A stretch of DNA of 25,003 nucleotides from an uncultured Collinsella sp. (GTDB lineage Bacteria > Actinomycetota > Coriobacteriia > Coriobacteriales > Coriobacteriaceae), in NCBI GenBank assembly GCA_900544845.1, contig UQWV01000031.1, positions 1 to 25,003 on the forward strand, given 5' to 3'. Positions 14,881 to 22,336 of this stretch are shown here, in pieces; within the stretch, counting starts at the first letter, position 1, and the number at the start of each line of letters is the position of its first letter. The position numbers and the translations under genes are program-made. The notes under the pieces are model-generated. The model saw nothing but the letters and a program-made list of their open reading frames with translations, ran no database searches and was not told where the DNA came from.

Positions 14881-16797
14881 ATGGAAGAGGCCTATCGTCA
14901 AGCACGCAAGCGCGGCGAGCAGGGACGCCGTCGCGCCATCAGCCAAAGCGAGCACCCGTACCTTACGGACCTCGACAGCCTCGTTGCCCAGCTCCCCTTA
15001 GGTCAGCGAGAGAATGTCGGCCTAAGGGATATTCCGCTCGAAATGGTCGTCGGCACAGTCACCAAAGGCCGTCAGTCCGCCTTTTCATGCAACTTTATGC
15101 CCCTGCTGCCGTTTAACACTGAGTTCGCCCGCAAGTGGTCCAACCTCTACGACATCCAGGTAACCGAGGGCTATCGCGATCCCATCATCGTCACCGAGTT
15201 CATGCATCGGTTCTATGTCCAGGAAGGCAACAAACGCGTCAGTGTCCTCAAATTCCTGGACGCTCCAACGGTTTCGGCCAGGGTCACCCGTCTCTACCCC
15301 GGCACATGGGATTCCGTCGAAAGCCGCCTGTACGGTGAATTCTGCGCGTTTTGGCGCGTCTGCCCCCTATACGAAATCGAGTTCTCGCGTGAGGGAAGCT
15401 ACGAGACGCTCGCCAAGATGCTCGGTCGGAACCTTATCGAAGAATGGCCGCAGAAAAAGGTCGACTACCTGCGCCACACCTTCCTGCTCTTTAAGCGCGC
15501 CTACCTTCGCGCAGGCGGCGACCACCTGGACATTACGCCCGCCGACGCCATGCTCGTCTACCTCAATGTGTACAACCAGGACCGCCTGCTGGATACGCCG
15601 ACGGATATCGTCGTAAACCGCCTGTGCAAGATTTGGCGCGAGCTGGTCATTGCCGGCAAAAGCGACGAGGAAAAGGTCGATCTTGTCGAAGCGCCGAGCG
15701 TCGATGAGGAAGAGGCACCCGCCAAGTCCACCTCCGGCGTGCTCAACTTCTTTATGGGCAAGACCGTCTACTCGGCGGCCAATCCCCTGCGCATCGCCTT
15801 CATCCACGAATTCCCCTGTGCCACGTCGAGCTGGGATAGCCTGCACGACCAGGGGCGCCAGTATCTCGACGAGCACTTTGGCGGCATCGTGCGCACCGAG
15901 GCGTTCGAGGACTGCCACGATCCGGACGCGTTCTACGCTGCGGTAGAGACGACCGTCAAGCACGGAGACAAGGTAATCTTCTCGACCTCGCACCGCCTCA
16001 TGGAATACACGCTCAGGGCAGCCGTTGAGTATCCCCAGGTGCGATTCCTCAACTGCTCCATTGGCCTCCCTCACCAAAGCGTTCGCTCATATTTTGGAAA
16101 GATGTACGAGGCCAAGTTCCTGCTGGGCGCCCTCGCCGCCAGCATGGCAGATAACCACCGCATCGGCTACCACGCGTCGGTCTTCGCATCGGGCGCGCTC
16201 AGCGAGATCAACGCCTTTGCCATCGGCGCCTCGCTGCTCGACCCGCGTGCGCAGGTCATCCTCACCTGGGGTGATGTGCCCGCCGGTGGCCTTGCCGAGG
16301 CCATGTGCCGCGAAGGCGTGAGCGTCATGACCGGTGCCGACATGTCAAAATCGCTGGAGGACCCCACGGCCTACGGACTTCACCGCCTGGTCGATGGCAA
16401 GGTCGTCGGCATCGCCATGCCGGTATGGAACTGGGGCCGATACTACGAGCTTATCGTGCGAAGCCTGCTGCATGGCACCTGGGATGAGACCAGTGACGAC
16501 AGCCAGGTTCGCGCCGTCAACTACTGGTACGGCATGAGCTCGGGCGTTATCGACATTCGCTACGCTCCGGGCCTGCCCTATCAGACGCGCAAGCTTGTTC
16601 AGCTACTGCGCAATGGCATCGTCGAGGGCTCCATCAATCCATTTGGCGGAGAGCTTCATAGCCAAGACGGCGTGGTGCAGATCGAGGGCTTTCCCCCGCT
16701 GCCGAGCACGCAAATCGTCGAGATGGACTGGCTGGCCGACAACGTGGTAGGTTCCATTCCGCAGCCCAACGATGAGCCGAAGGTCCGCGCCCTATGA
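14881..16797 (+). CDS. ParB-like N-terminus fused to a cytoplasmic BMP/PnrA-type ligand-binding domain
   Basis: This is a 638-residue protein of unknown role. Residues about 45-130 resemble the ParB/sulfiredoxin fold: IPLEMVVGTVTKGR, then GYRDPIIVTEF, then EGNKRVSVLKF (115-125). The last takes the place of the GxHR/GERR nucleotide-binding box. A helical middle region (180-255) follows, then an acidic linker (VEAPSVDEEEAPA). Residues 301 to about 615 form a BMP-type periplasmic-binding fold of the Med/PnrA nucleoside-binding family, with PLRIAFIHEF, VIFSTSHRLMEYTL and EAKFLLGALAASMADNHRIGY. No signal peptide or lipobox is present, so the BMP part is cytoplasmic, not a transporter subunit. It could sense a nucleoside or nucleotide and act through the ParB-like part. 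It overlaps the phosphoesterase start by four bases (ATGA), implying coupled production. Confidence 0.75.
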   Translation: MEEAYRQARKRGEQGRRRAISQSEHPYLTDLDSLVAQLPLGQRENVGLRDIPLEMVVGTVTKGRQSAFSCNFMPLLPFNTEFARKWSNLYDIQVTEGYRDPIIVTEFMHRFYVQEGNKRVSVLKFLDAPTVSARVTRLYPGTWDSVESRLYGEFCAFWRVCPLYEIEFSREGSYETLAKMLGRNLIEEWPQKKVDYLRHTFLLFKRAYLRAGGDHLDITPADAMLVYLNVYNQDRLLDTPTDIVVNRLCKIWRELVIAGKSDEEKVDLVEAPSVDEEEAPAKSTSGVLNFFMGKTVYSAANPLRIAFIHEFPCATSSWDSLHDQGRQYLDEHFGGIVRTEAFEDCHDPDAFYAAVETTVKHGDKVIFSTSHRLMEYTLRAAVEYPQVRFLNCSIGLPHQSVRSYFGKMYEAKFLLGALAASMADNHRIGYHASVFASGALSEINAFAIGASLLDPRAQVILTWGDVPAGGLAEAMCREGVSVMTGADMSKSLEDPTAYGLHRLVDGKVVGIAMPVWNWGRYYELIVRSLLHGTWDETSDDSQVRAVNYWYGMSSGVIDIRYAPGLPYQTRKLVQLLRNGIVEGSINPFGGELHSQDGVVQIEGFPPLPSTQIVEMDWLADNVVGSIPQPNDEPKVRAL

Positions 16798-17504
16798 AGA
16801 TCCTTGCCGTAGCCGATACAGAAGAACGATGCCTTTGGGAGTGTTTTCACAAGGAACGCTTTGAGGGTGTTGACCTGATTTTGTCAGCTGGCGATCTGGA
16901 CCCGGACTATCTTGAGTTTTTGGTCACCGTCATCAACAAGCCGCTCATCTACGTGCGCGGTAACCACGATGACCGCTATGCACGTCATGCACCGGGTGGA
17001 TGCATCTGCGTCGAAGACACCGTGTACGTGTATCGCGGCGTCCGCATTGCGGGGCTTGGCGGCTCCATGCGCTATCGAGATGGTGCCAACATGTACACCG
17101 AGCGCGAGATGGCCAAGCGCGTGCGCAAGCTGTCCCGCAAAGTGAGGATGGTCGGCGGCTGTGATATCTTGCTCACCCATGCACCCGCTGCCGGCGTGGG
17201 CGACCTGGATGATCTGCCACATCGAGGATTCGAATGCTTTAACACAGCGCTCGAGTCCTGGAATCCCGACTACATGGTGCACGGGCATGTGCACCAATGC
17301 TATAGCCACGACTTTCAGCGCGAGCGTCGGCATGCATGCGGGGCAACAATCATCAACGCCTGCGGCTATACGCAGTTTGAACTTGACGAAGCGCACTACC
17401 CCATCCGTGGCTGGCAGGCAGCCTGGCTCAATTCGCAAACCATGCGCCGCGAGCTCAAACGCCACGAAGCCATCGAATCTTCAACCGCCAGAACGCCCTG
17501 GTAA
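16794..17504 (+). CDS. Metallophosphoesterase with altered first metal motif
   Basis: This 236-residue calcineurin-like phosphoesterase has most of the dimetal motifs: SAGDLDPD (31-38), RGNHDD (55-60), LLTHAP (126-131) and HGHVH (163-167). The first motif, normally DxH, reads DTE (8-10), so one metal-ligand histidine is a glutamate. That may change metal preference or activity. Its small size fits the YfcE/MJ0936-like or Rv0805-like groups that cleave phosphodiesters, or a protein-partner role. The start ATG overlaps the stop of the ParB-like/BMP gene. The pairing suggests it acts on, or signals with, the ligand the BMP domain senses. A terminator follows. Confidence 0.85.
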   Translation: MKILAVADTEERCLWECFHKERFEGVDLILSAGDLDPDYLEFLVTVINKPLIYVRGNHDDRYARHAPGGCICVEDTVYVYRGVRIAGLGGSMRYRDGANMYTEREMAKRVRKLSRKVRMVGGCDILLTHAPAAGVGDLDDLPHRGFECFNTALESWNPDYMVHGHVHQCYSHDFQRERRHACGATIINACGYTQFELDEAHYPIRGWQAAWLNSQTMRRELKRHEAIESSTARTPW

Positions 17505-17505
17505 C

Positions 17506-17540
17506 CACCACAAAGGGGACAGGCACCTTTGTGGTGATTT
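17506..17540 (+). terminator. Terminator after the phosphoesterase gene, GGGACAG-loop family, copy 4
   Basis: CACCACAAAGG (17506-17516 region) pairs with CCTTTGTGGTG (17526-17536), then ATTTT. The loop reads GGACAGGCA. It begins two bases after the stop. Confidence 0.85.
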
Positions 17541-17554
17541 TGGCCCGAGATAGC

Positions 17555-17594
17555 AAGAAACCCGGTCCTGCACGGGGCAGAACCGGGTTTCTTT
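17555..17594 (-). terminator. Terminator of the rplKA operon (bidirectional)
   Basis: AAGAAACCCGGT (17555-17566) pairs perfectly with ACCGGGTTTCTT (17582-17593). On the minus strand it lies just past the rplA stop and ends in a TTTCTT arm. Its symmetric A/T arms let it serve the convergent plus-strand gene too. Confidence 0.88.
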
Positions 17595-17629
17595 AGCAAT
17601 GCTTGCTTTGCTCAGGCAGTAACTAAAAG

Positions 17630-18337
17630 TTACTCAGCCAGGAAGTCGCGCTGGACAGCGGGATCGACCTTGACGCCAGGGCCCATGGTGGAAGACACAG
17701 AGATGGACTTGACGTACTTGCCCTTAGCGGAAGAGGGCTTGACGCGCAGAATCTCGGTGTACAGGGCAGCGTAGTTCTCGACGAGCTGCTGCTCGGAGAA
17801 GGACTTCTTGCCCAGGGGCACGTGGCAGATGCCGTAGCGGTCGGCGCGATACTCAACGCGGCCGGCCTTGAGCTCGGAGACCATCTTGGCGACGTCCATG
17901 GTAACGGTGCCGAGCTTGGGGTTCGGCATGAGGCCACGGGGACCAAGGATCTTACCGATGCGACCAACCTTGGCCATCATGTTCGGCGTAGCGATAGCGG
18001 CGTCGAAGTTGATCTCGCCCTTCTGGATCTGGGCGACGAGCTCGTCGGAACCGATGATATCGGCGCCGGCAGCCTCGGCCTCGCGAGCCTTCTCGCCCTC
18101 GGCGAAGACGGCAACACGAACGGTCTTGCCGGTGCCGTGGGGCAGAGAGATAGAACCACGGATGTTCTGGTCAGCCTTACGAGTATCGATGCCCAGACGG
18201 AAGTGGGCCTCGACGGTCTCGTCGAACTTGGCGGTGTCGAGCTCCTTGATGAGCTTGGCAGCCTGAAGGGGGGTGTAGAGCGTGGCGCGGTCGATCTTCT
18301 CGGCAGCGGCGTTATAGCTCTTACCATGCTTAGCCAT
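17630..18337 (-). CDS. rplA: 50S ribosomal protein L1
   Basis: This 235-residue protein has L1-typical GRIGKILGPRGLMPNPKLGT and SLPHGTGKTVRVAVF. It binds 23S rRNA at the mobile L1 stalk and in many bacteria also represses its own operon by binding the mRNA. An in-frame ATG exists six bases upstream (18343), but it sits only two bases from AGGAGG. The ATG at 18337, eight bases away, is the start. It is the last gene of the cluster, 117 bp after rplK. Confidence 0.97.
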   Translation of the reverse strand: MAKHGKSYNAAAEKIDRATLYTPLQAAKLIKELDTAKFDETVEAHFRLGIDTRKADQNIRGSISLPHGTGKTVRVAVFAEGEKAREAEAAGADIIGSDELVAQIQKGEINFDAAIATPNMMAKVGRIGKILGPRGLMPNPKLGTVTMDVAKMVSELKAGRVEYRADRYGICHVPLGKKSFSEQQLVENYAALYTEILRVKPSSAKGKYVKSISVSSTMGPGVKVDPAVQRDFLAE

Positions 18338-18410
18338 GTGCATTACCTCCTGTGGTTAAACGGGCTTATGCCCTCCCACATCGTATCGTGTGCCCTATTG
18401 CACACATATA

Positions 18411-18436
18411 ACGGGCGCCCCGGTCGGGGCACCCGT
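18411..18436 (-). other. Hairpin in the rplK-rplA gap
   Basis: ACGGGCGCCCC (18411-18421) pairs with GGGGCACCCGT (18426-18436) with one mismatch and a four-base loop. A second stem, GTGTGC/GCACAC (18388-18393, 18400-18405), follows on the minus strand. Neither has a U-tract, so mRNA stability or L1 binding is more likely than termination. Confidence 0.5.
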
Positions 18437-18454
18437 CATTACCTAAAGAAATCG

Positions 18455-18883
18455 CTACTCAGCGATGGTGACGCCCATGGAACGGGCGGTACCGGCGATG
18501 ATCTTCTTGGCGGCGTCAATGTCGTTGGCATTGAGGTCCGGCATCTTGATCTCGGCGATCTTGGTAAGCTGCTCCTGGGAGAGCTGACCAACCTTGTCGG
18601 CCTGGGGCTTAGCGGAACCAGACTTGAGGTTCAGCTCCTTCTTGATGAGGTGAGCCGCCGGCGGGGTCTTGGTGATGAAGGAGAAGGACTTATCCTCGTA
18701 GACAGAGATCTCAACGGGGATGATGTCGCCCTTCTTGTCCTGCGTCTCGGCGTTAAAGGCCTGGCAGAACTGCATGATGTTCACGCCAGCAGCGCCCAGG
18801 GCGGGGCCGACGGGAGGAGCGGGGTTAGCGGCACCAGCAGGAATCTGGAGCTTAATGACGTTGGCAACCTTCTTCTCAGCCAT
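18455..18883 (-). CDS. rplK: 50S ribosomal protein L11
   Basis: This 142-residue protein has the L11 signatures KLQIPAGAANPAPPVGPALG and GVNIMQFCQAFN, and ends in the RNA-binding domain with GTARSMGVTI. It forms the base of the GTPase-associated stalk. ATG at 18883 is preferred over the ATG six bases upstream because the AAGGA site spacing is then normal. The 120-bp gap to nusG is A/T-poor and holds no gene; in E. coli the L1-binding control site lies in this leader, but I cannot define one here. Confidence 0.97.
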   Translation of the reverse strand: MAEKKVANVIKLQIPAGAANPAPPVGPALGAAGVNIMQFCQAFNAETQDKKGDIIPVEISVYEDKSFSFITKTPPAAHLIKKELNLKSGSAKPQADKVGQLSQEQLTKIAEIKMPDLNANDIDAAKKIIAGTARSMGVTIAE

Positions 18884-19003
18884 GGTCATTCCTTTCGAAT
18901 CACGAGTGTGAAGTACTTGCTATATCGTAAGCACGCACGTGTTAGAAGCACTCCTGAGATGAGCAGTCACAGAAGAAGCACGCTCGCGCGAACGGACAAA
19001 AAC

Positions 19004-19540
19004 TTAAGCGATGACAGCGACCTGGTTAAAGTCAAGCTCGACCGGCGTCTCGCGGCCAAAGATCATCAGCGTGACCTTGAGCTTGCCAGCCTCGGTGTTA
19101 ACCTCGGAGACCTTGCCATCAAAGTCGGTAAGCGGGCCATCGGTGACGCGGACGGACGTGCCGACCTGAATATCAACCGAGGTGCGCTTGGGCGAATCGC
19201 CCTTACCGGGACGACGAGTCATCTTGTTGTACTCGTCGCGGGAAAGCGGAGCGGGCTTGCCGTTGCCGCCCAGGAAACCGGTGACGCCAGGCGTGTTACG
19301 AACGCACGTCCAAGCATCGTCATCCATCTCCATGCGGACCAGGACATAACCCGGGAAGATCTTGGAATCCTTGGTCTCGCGCTTGCCACCCTCTTTAATC
19401 TCGGTGACGCGCTCTATAGGAATCTCGATATCAAAGATACGGTCCTGCATGCCCATGGTCTCGATGCGATGCTCGAGATCGGACTTAACGCGGTTCTCGT
19501 ATCCAGAGTAAGTGTGAACGACGTACCAACGCTTAGACAT
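19004..19540 (-). CDS. nusG: Transcription termination/antitermination factor NusG
   Basis: This 178-residue protein has the NGN domain (KRWYVVHTYSGYENRVK; FPGYVLVRMEMDDDAW; RNTPGVTGFLGG) and a C-terminal KOW domain (GTSVRVTDGPLTDFDGKVSE). It binds RNA polymerase to modulate pausing and couple transcription with translation or Rho. It starts three bases after the secE stop, in the usual secE-nusG order. Confidence 0.97.
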   Translation of the reverse strand: MSKRWYVVHTYSGYENRVKSDLEHRIETMGMQDRIFDIEIPIERVTEIKEGGKRETKDSKIFPGYVLVRMEMDDDAWTCVRNTPGVTGFLGGNGKPAPLSRDEYNKMTRRPGKGDSPKRTSVDIQVGTSVRVTDGPLTDFDGKVSEVNTEAGKLKVTLMIFGRETPVELDFNQVAVIA

Positions 19541-19543
19541 GGT

Positions 19544-19882
19544 TTAGCCCCTCAATCCAGAGAACAGAGCAAGAGCCTCGCCAAAGCCAGCATCGAGCAG
19601 AGCGATGACGACGCCGACGACGATCAGAGAAGCGCAAACGACGACCGAGTAGTTCACGAGCTCCTTCTTATCGGGCCACGTGACACGATTCATCTCGGAC
19701 TTGACCGAGGCGAAATACTTCTTGGTGCGGGCGAAGAAACCAGGCTTCTCATTCTTCTTGGACTTCGCAGCCTTCTCGTTCTTCTTGGCAACGGCCTTCT
19801 TGGCCTCAACCTTGGAGTTGGCGGCAGCGTTGTTGGCAGGTGCCGGCTGCTGAGCCTTCTTCTTGTTCTTCTTGTTGGCCAT
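19544..19882 (-). CDS. secE: Preprotein translocase subunit SecE
   Basis: This 112-residue single-span subunit clamps SecY. The conserved amphipathic helix and VTWPDKKELVNYS motif precede one membrane helix (SVVVCASLIVVGVVIALL). An unusually long Lys/Ala-rich N-terminus of about 45 residues precedes the core, as in other actinobacterial SecE proteins. GGAGGTAACC lies before the ATG. It is followed directly by nusG. Confidence 0.95.
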   Translation of the reverse strand: MANKKNKKKAQQPAPANNAAANSKVEAKKAVAKKNEKAAKSKKNEKPGFFARTKKYFASVKSEMNRVTWPDKKELVNYSVVVCASLIVVGVVIALLDAGFGEALALFSGLRG

Positions 19883-19921
19883 TTGGGTTACCTCCGCGCA
19901 ATGCGCTTATACATGAGTAAA

Positions 19922-19949
19922 CCGTAAGCCCCCAAGTGGGAGCTTACGG
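19922..19949 (-). terminator. Attenuator-like hairpin between tRNA-Trp and secE
   Basis: On the minus strand CCGTAAGCTCCC pairs with GGGGGCTTACGG (12 pairs with one G-U) around a four-base loop, followed by TTTAC. It may limit read-through from the strong tRNA/rpmG transcript into secE-nusG, or protect the tRNA 3' end. Confidence 0.55.
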
Positions 19950-19958
19950 AATAATGAC

Positions 19959-20034
19959 TGGCACGCCAGGAAGGACTCGAACCCTCAACACTCGGTTTTG
20001 GAGACCGATGCTCTACCAATTGAACTACTGGCGT
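19959..20034 (-). tRNA. tRNA-Trp (anticodon CCA)
   Basis: The acceptor stem ACGCCAG/CTGGCGT, the T-arm containing GGTTCGAGTCC, and an anticodon arm TCGGT-CTCCAAA-ACCGA all fold normally. The 3' CCA is encoded. It lies 13 bp after rpmG and before secE, the common bacterial position. Confidence 0.95.
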
Positions 20035-20047
20035 ATGTGACTAGAGA

Positions 20048-20197
20048 CTAGCGAGTCTCTTTGTGCAGCGTGTGGTGACGGCACCAGGGGCAATACTTCT
20101 TGATCTCCATACGATCAGGCATGGTCGACTTGTTCTTGGTGGTCGTATAGTTGCGGCGCTTGCACTCAGTGCACGCAAGAGTAACTAGAGTACGCAT
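20048..20197 (-). CDS. rpmG: 50S ribosomal protein L33
   Basis: This 49-residue protein begins MRTLVTLACTECKRRNY and ends CPWCRHHTLHKETR. The four cysteines (CTEC and CPWC) make it the zinc-binding type of L33. In organisms with several L33 paralogues the zinc type is the one used when zinc is plentiful; only this copy is visible here. It is first in the rpmG, tRNA-Trp, secE, nusG, rplK, rplA unit and has its own promoter. Confidence 0.95.
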   Translation of the reverse strand: MRTLVTLACTECKRRNYTTTKNKSTMPDRMEIKKYCPWCRHHTLHKETR

Positions 20198-20244
20198 GTA
20201 TCCTGAACCTTTCATTTCCGCCCCGTACGGGCACGAGTTGGTAC

Positions 20245-20272
20245 TTTATCAGCTCTATATAAGTGCTGTCAA
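20245..20272 (-). promoter_or_regulatory. Promoter of the rpmG-secE-nusG-rplKA unit
   Basis: On the minus strand a perfect TTGACA (20267-20272) is 16 bp from GATAAA (20245-20250). The bases before the -35 read GAGGTTTTCA, matching those before the tRNA operon promoter at 22074-22103. Confidence 0.7.
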
Positions 20273-20412
20273 TGAAAACCTCGAATCAATTGGTTCTCGG
20301 TGGATCCATTCATATTTGGAACACATCAATGAAGCCAACGAGAGCTAATCGACGGCGCGACCAGGACCATTATCGATCCTCTCGACACCAGCAACGGCTC
20401 AATATCCATTGC

Positions 20413-20449
20413 AGAAAAGAACCCGGCACCCATATAAGTGCCGGGTTCT
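20413..20449 (-). terminator. Terminator of tuf
   Basis: AGAACCCGGCAC (20418-20429) pairs perfectly with GTGCCGGGTTCT (20438-20449) around an eight-base loop. On the minus strand it is followed by TTTTCTG. It lies 28 bp after the tuf stop. Confidence 0.93.
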
Positions 20450-20476
20450 CTAAGTCAGCTATATCAAAGAGCTAAT

Positions 20477-21667
20477 TTACTCAATGATCGTGGAGACGAT
20501 GCCCGAACCGACGGTGTGGCCACCCTCGCGGATAGCGAAGCGCAGGCCCTCCTCCATGGCGATCGGGTGGATGAGGTCGCCCTCGATGGTGATGTGGTCA
20601 CCAGGCATAGCCATCTCGGTGCCCTCGGGGAGCTTGACCGTACCGGTAACGTCGGTGGTACGGAAGTAGAACTGAGGACGATAACCATCGAAGAACGGGG
20701 TGTGACGGCCGCCCTCCTCCTTGGTCAGAACGTAGATCTCACCGGTGAACTTGGTGTGCGGGGTAACCGAACCGGGCTTGCAGAGAACCTGGCCGCGCTC
20801 GATGTCCTCGCGCTTGATGCCGCGGAGCAGCAGACCGACGTTGTCGCCAGCCTCGCAGAAGTCCATGGACTTACGGAACATCTCGATACCGGTAACGACG
20901 GTGTTCTGGGTATCCTTGATGCCGACGATCTCGACGGGCTCGTTGAGCTTGAGCTCACCGCGCTCGACACGGCCGGTAGCAACGGTACCACGGCCGGAGA
21001 TGGTCATAACGTCCTCAACGGCCATCAGGAACGGGAGGTCGTTGTTACGAGCAGGCGTCGGGATGTACTCGTCGACAGCGTTCATGAGCTCGCGAATGGC
21101 GTCCATCCACTTGGCGTCGCCCTCGAGAGCGCCCAGAGCGGAACCACGGATGACGGGGATGTCGTCGCCGGGGAAATCGTACTCGGAGAGGAGCTCACGG
21201 GTCTCCATCTCGACGAGGTCGATGAGCTCGTCATCGTCGACCATGTCGCACTTGTTCAGGAAGACGACGATGTAAGGAACGCCGACCTGACGGGCGAGCA
21301 GGATGTGCTCGCGGGTCTGAGCCATGGGGCCGTCGGTAGCGGCGATGACCAGGATAGCGCCGTCCATCTGAGCAGCACCGGTGATCATGTTCTTGACGTA
21401 GTCAGCGTGGCCCGGGCAGTCAACGTGAGCGTAGTGACGGGCAGCAGTCTCGTACTCGACGTGGGAGACGGAGATCGTGATGCCGCGCTCGCGCTCCTCG
21501 GGAGCCTTGTCGATGTTCTCGAACGCAGTGAAGTCAGCCTTGCAGCCCTCGGTCTCGGAGAGAACCTTGGTGATGGCAGCGGTCAGCGTGGTCTTGCCGT
21601 GGTCGACGTGACCAATGGTGCCGATGTTAACATGCGGCTTAGTGCGCTCAAACTTCTCTTTGGCCAT
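20477..21667 (-). CDS. tuf: Elongation factor Tu
   Basis: This 396-residue GTPase delivers aminoacyl-tRNA to the ribosome. G1 GHVDHGKTT, G3 DCPGHADY, G4 NKCD and G5 SALGALEGD are all intact, as is the C-terminal HTPFFDGYRPQFYFRTTDVT strand set. The start ATG follows GGAGG. It is downstream of three tRNA genes, an arrangement like the E. coli tufB operon. No fusA or rpsG is adjacent, so tuf is separated from the str operon here. Confidence 0.98.
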   Translation of the reverse strand: MAKEKFERTKPHVNIGTIGHVDHGKTTLTAAITKVLSETEGCKADFTAFENIDKAPEERERGITISVSHVEYETAARHYAHVDCPGHADYVKNMITGAAQMDGAILVIAATDGPMAQTREHILLARQVGVPYIVVFLNKCDMVDDDELIDLVEMETRELLSEYDFPGDDIPVIRGSALGALEGDAKWMDAIRELMNAVDEYIPTPARNNDLPFLMAVEDVMTISGRGTVATGRVERGELKLNEPVEIVGIKDTQNTVVTGIEMFRKSMDFCEAGDNVGLLLRGIKREDIERGQVLCKPGSVTPHTKFTGEIYVLTKEEGGRHTPFFDGYRPQFYFRTTDVTGTVKLPEGTEMAMPGDHITIEGDLIHPIAMEEGLRFAIREGGHTVGSGIVSTIIE

Positions 21668-21721
21668 AAAGCCCTCCTCTTAACAGGTCGTCCCCGGACG
21701 GGACTTTGCCTTTATACCATA

Positions 21722-21752
21722 GTGGCCTCTCAACATACTATTGAGAAGCCAC
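21722..21752 (-). other. Hairpin between tRNA-Met and tuf
   Basis: GTGGCCTCTCAA (21722-21733) pairs with TTGAGAAGCCAC (21741-21752), with one imperfect pair and a seven-base loop. On the minus strand no U-tract follows, so a processing or stabilising role at the tRNA-mRNA junction is more likely than termination. Confidence 0.5.
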
Positions 21753-21763
21753 CGTGTTACCTA

Positions 21764-21840
21764 TGGTAGCGGTGACTGGATTCGAACCAGTGACGCCACG
21801 GGTATGAACCGTGTGCTCTAACCAACTGAGCTACACCGCC
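21764..21840 (-). tRNA. tRNA-Met (anticodon CAU)
   Basis: Acceptor GGCGGTG/CACCGCT with A discriminator and encoded CCA; anticodon arm CACGG-TTCATAC-CCGTG. A fully paired acceptor start argues for the elongator type rather than initiator tRNA. A lysidine-modified tRNA-Ile is possible in principle, but less likely. Confidence 0.88.
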
Positions 21841-21843
21841 GGA

Positions 21844-21919
21844 TGGAGCCTGCAACCAGACTTGAACTGGTGACCTCTTCGTTACCAACGAAGTGCTCTA
21901 CCGACTGAGCTATACAGGC
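21844..21919 (-). tRNA. tRNA-Thr (anticodon GGU)
   Basis: Acceptor GCCTGTA/TGCAGGC, U discriminator and encoded CCA; anticodon arm CTTCG-TTGGTAA-CGAAG. It is three bases from tRNA-Met. Confidence 0.94.
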
Positions 21920-21929
21920 ACTTGACGGG

Positions 21930-22011
21930 TGGGAGCTATAGGATTCGAACCTATGTAGGCAGAGCCAACGGGTTTACAGCCCGTCCCCATTAACCACTCG
22001 GGCAAACTCCC
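21930..22011 (-). tRNA. tRNA-Tyr (anticodon GUA)
   Basis: Acceptor GGGAGTT/AGCTCCC with A discriminator; anticodon arm ACGGG-CTGTAAA-CCCGT; a long variable arm (GGCTCTGCC region) as expected of bacterial tRNA-Tyr. CCA is not encoded, unlike its neighbours. It is the first gene of the tRNA-tuf unit. Confidence 0.94.
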
Positions 22012-22073
22012 AATCGTTCAAGTATCCGCAGGTTCTTTGGTCTTTTGGACCGCCGCCCCCGCGAACGAAGAAG

Positions 22074-22103
22074 ATAATACGATGCCACCTTGGGGGCTGT
22101 CAA
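22074..22103 (-). promoter_or_regulatory. Promoter of the tRNA-Tyr/Thr/Met-tuf unit
   Basis: On the minus strand TTGACA (22098-22103) and TATTAT (22074-22079) are 18 bp apart, about 60 bp before tRNA-Tyr. The upstream GAGGTTTTCG resembles the sequence ahead of the rpmG promoter. Confidence 0.75.
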
Positions 22104-22336
22104 CGAAAACCTCTAAATACACGGTGCCGGGCGTATCTATATGCCTTTTACCTGCGGTTTTGCTGAGTTTGGATATGAAGGACGATGGATTTGCATGCTG
22201 TGGCGACATTTCCCGAGGGAATACTTTGGCGTAGTGGAGTGAGCCTGCAGAATATTACTTCGATAACGACTCATTTGCACCTATATATAGGTCGAGATCG
22301 GGCTTCCCAGACAGAAGATCGGACATCCCAAGCAAA
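22104..22336. other. Gene-free stretch upstream of the tRNA promoter
   Basis: No convincing gene is seen. It holds a perfect 14-bp palindrome, ACCTATATATAGGT (22279-22292), and a short direct repeat in which GATCGG-type blocks recur 21 bp apart (22296 and 22317). The short open frames here have no family features. Confidence 0.5.

Noticed and set aside
17822..19927. 701-codon plus-strand frame across rplA, rplK and nusG
   Set aside because: It is antisense to several certain ribosomal and transcription genes and reads as low-complexity Leu/Gly/Asp shadow sequence.
20438..21769. 443-codon frame antisense to tuf
   Set aside because: It is a shadow of the highly conserved EF-Tu gene.
21764..21840. 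tRNA-Ile with modified CAU anticodon
   Set aside because: Sequence alone cannot exclude it, but the general form and position beside tRNA-Thr and tRNA-Tyr fit elongator tRNA-Met better.
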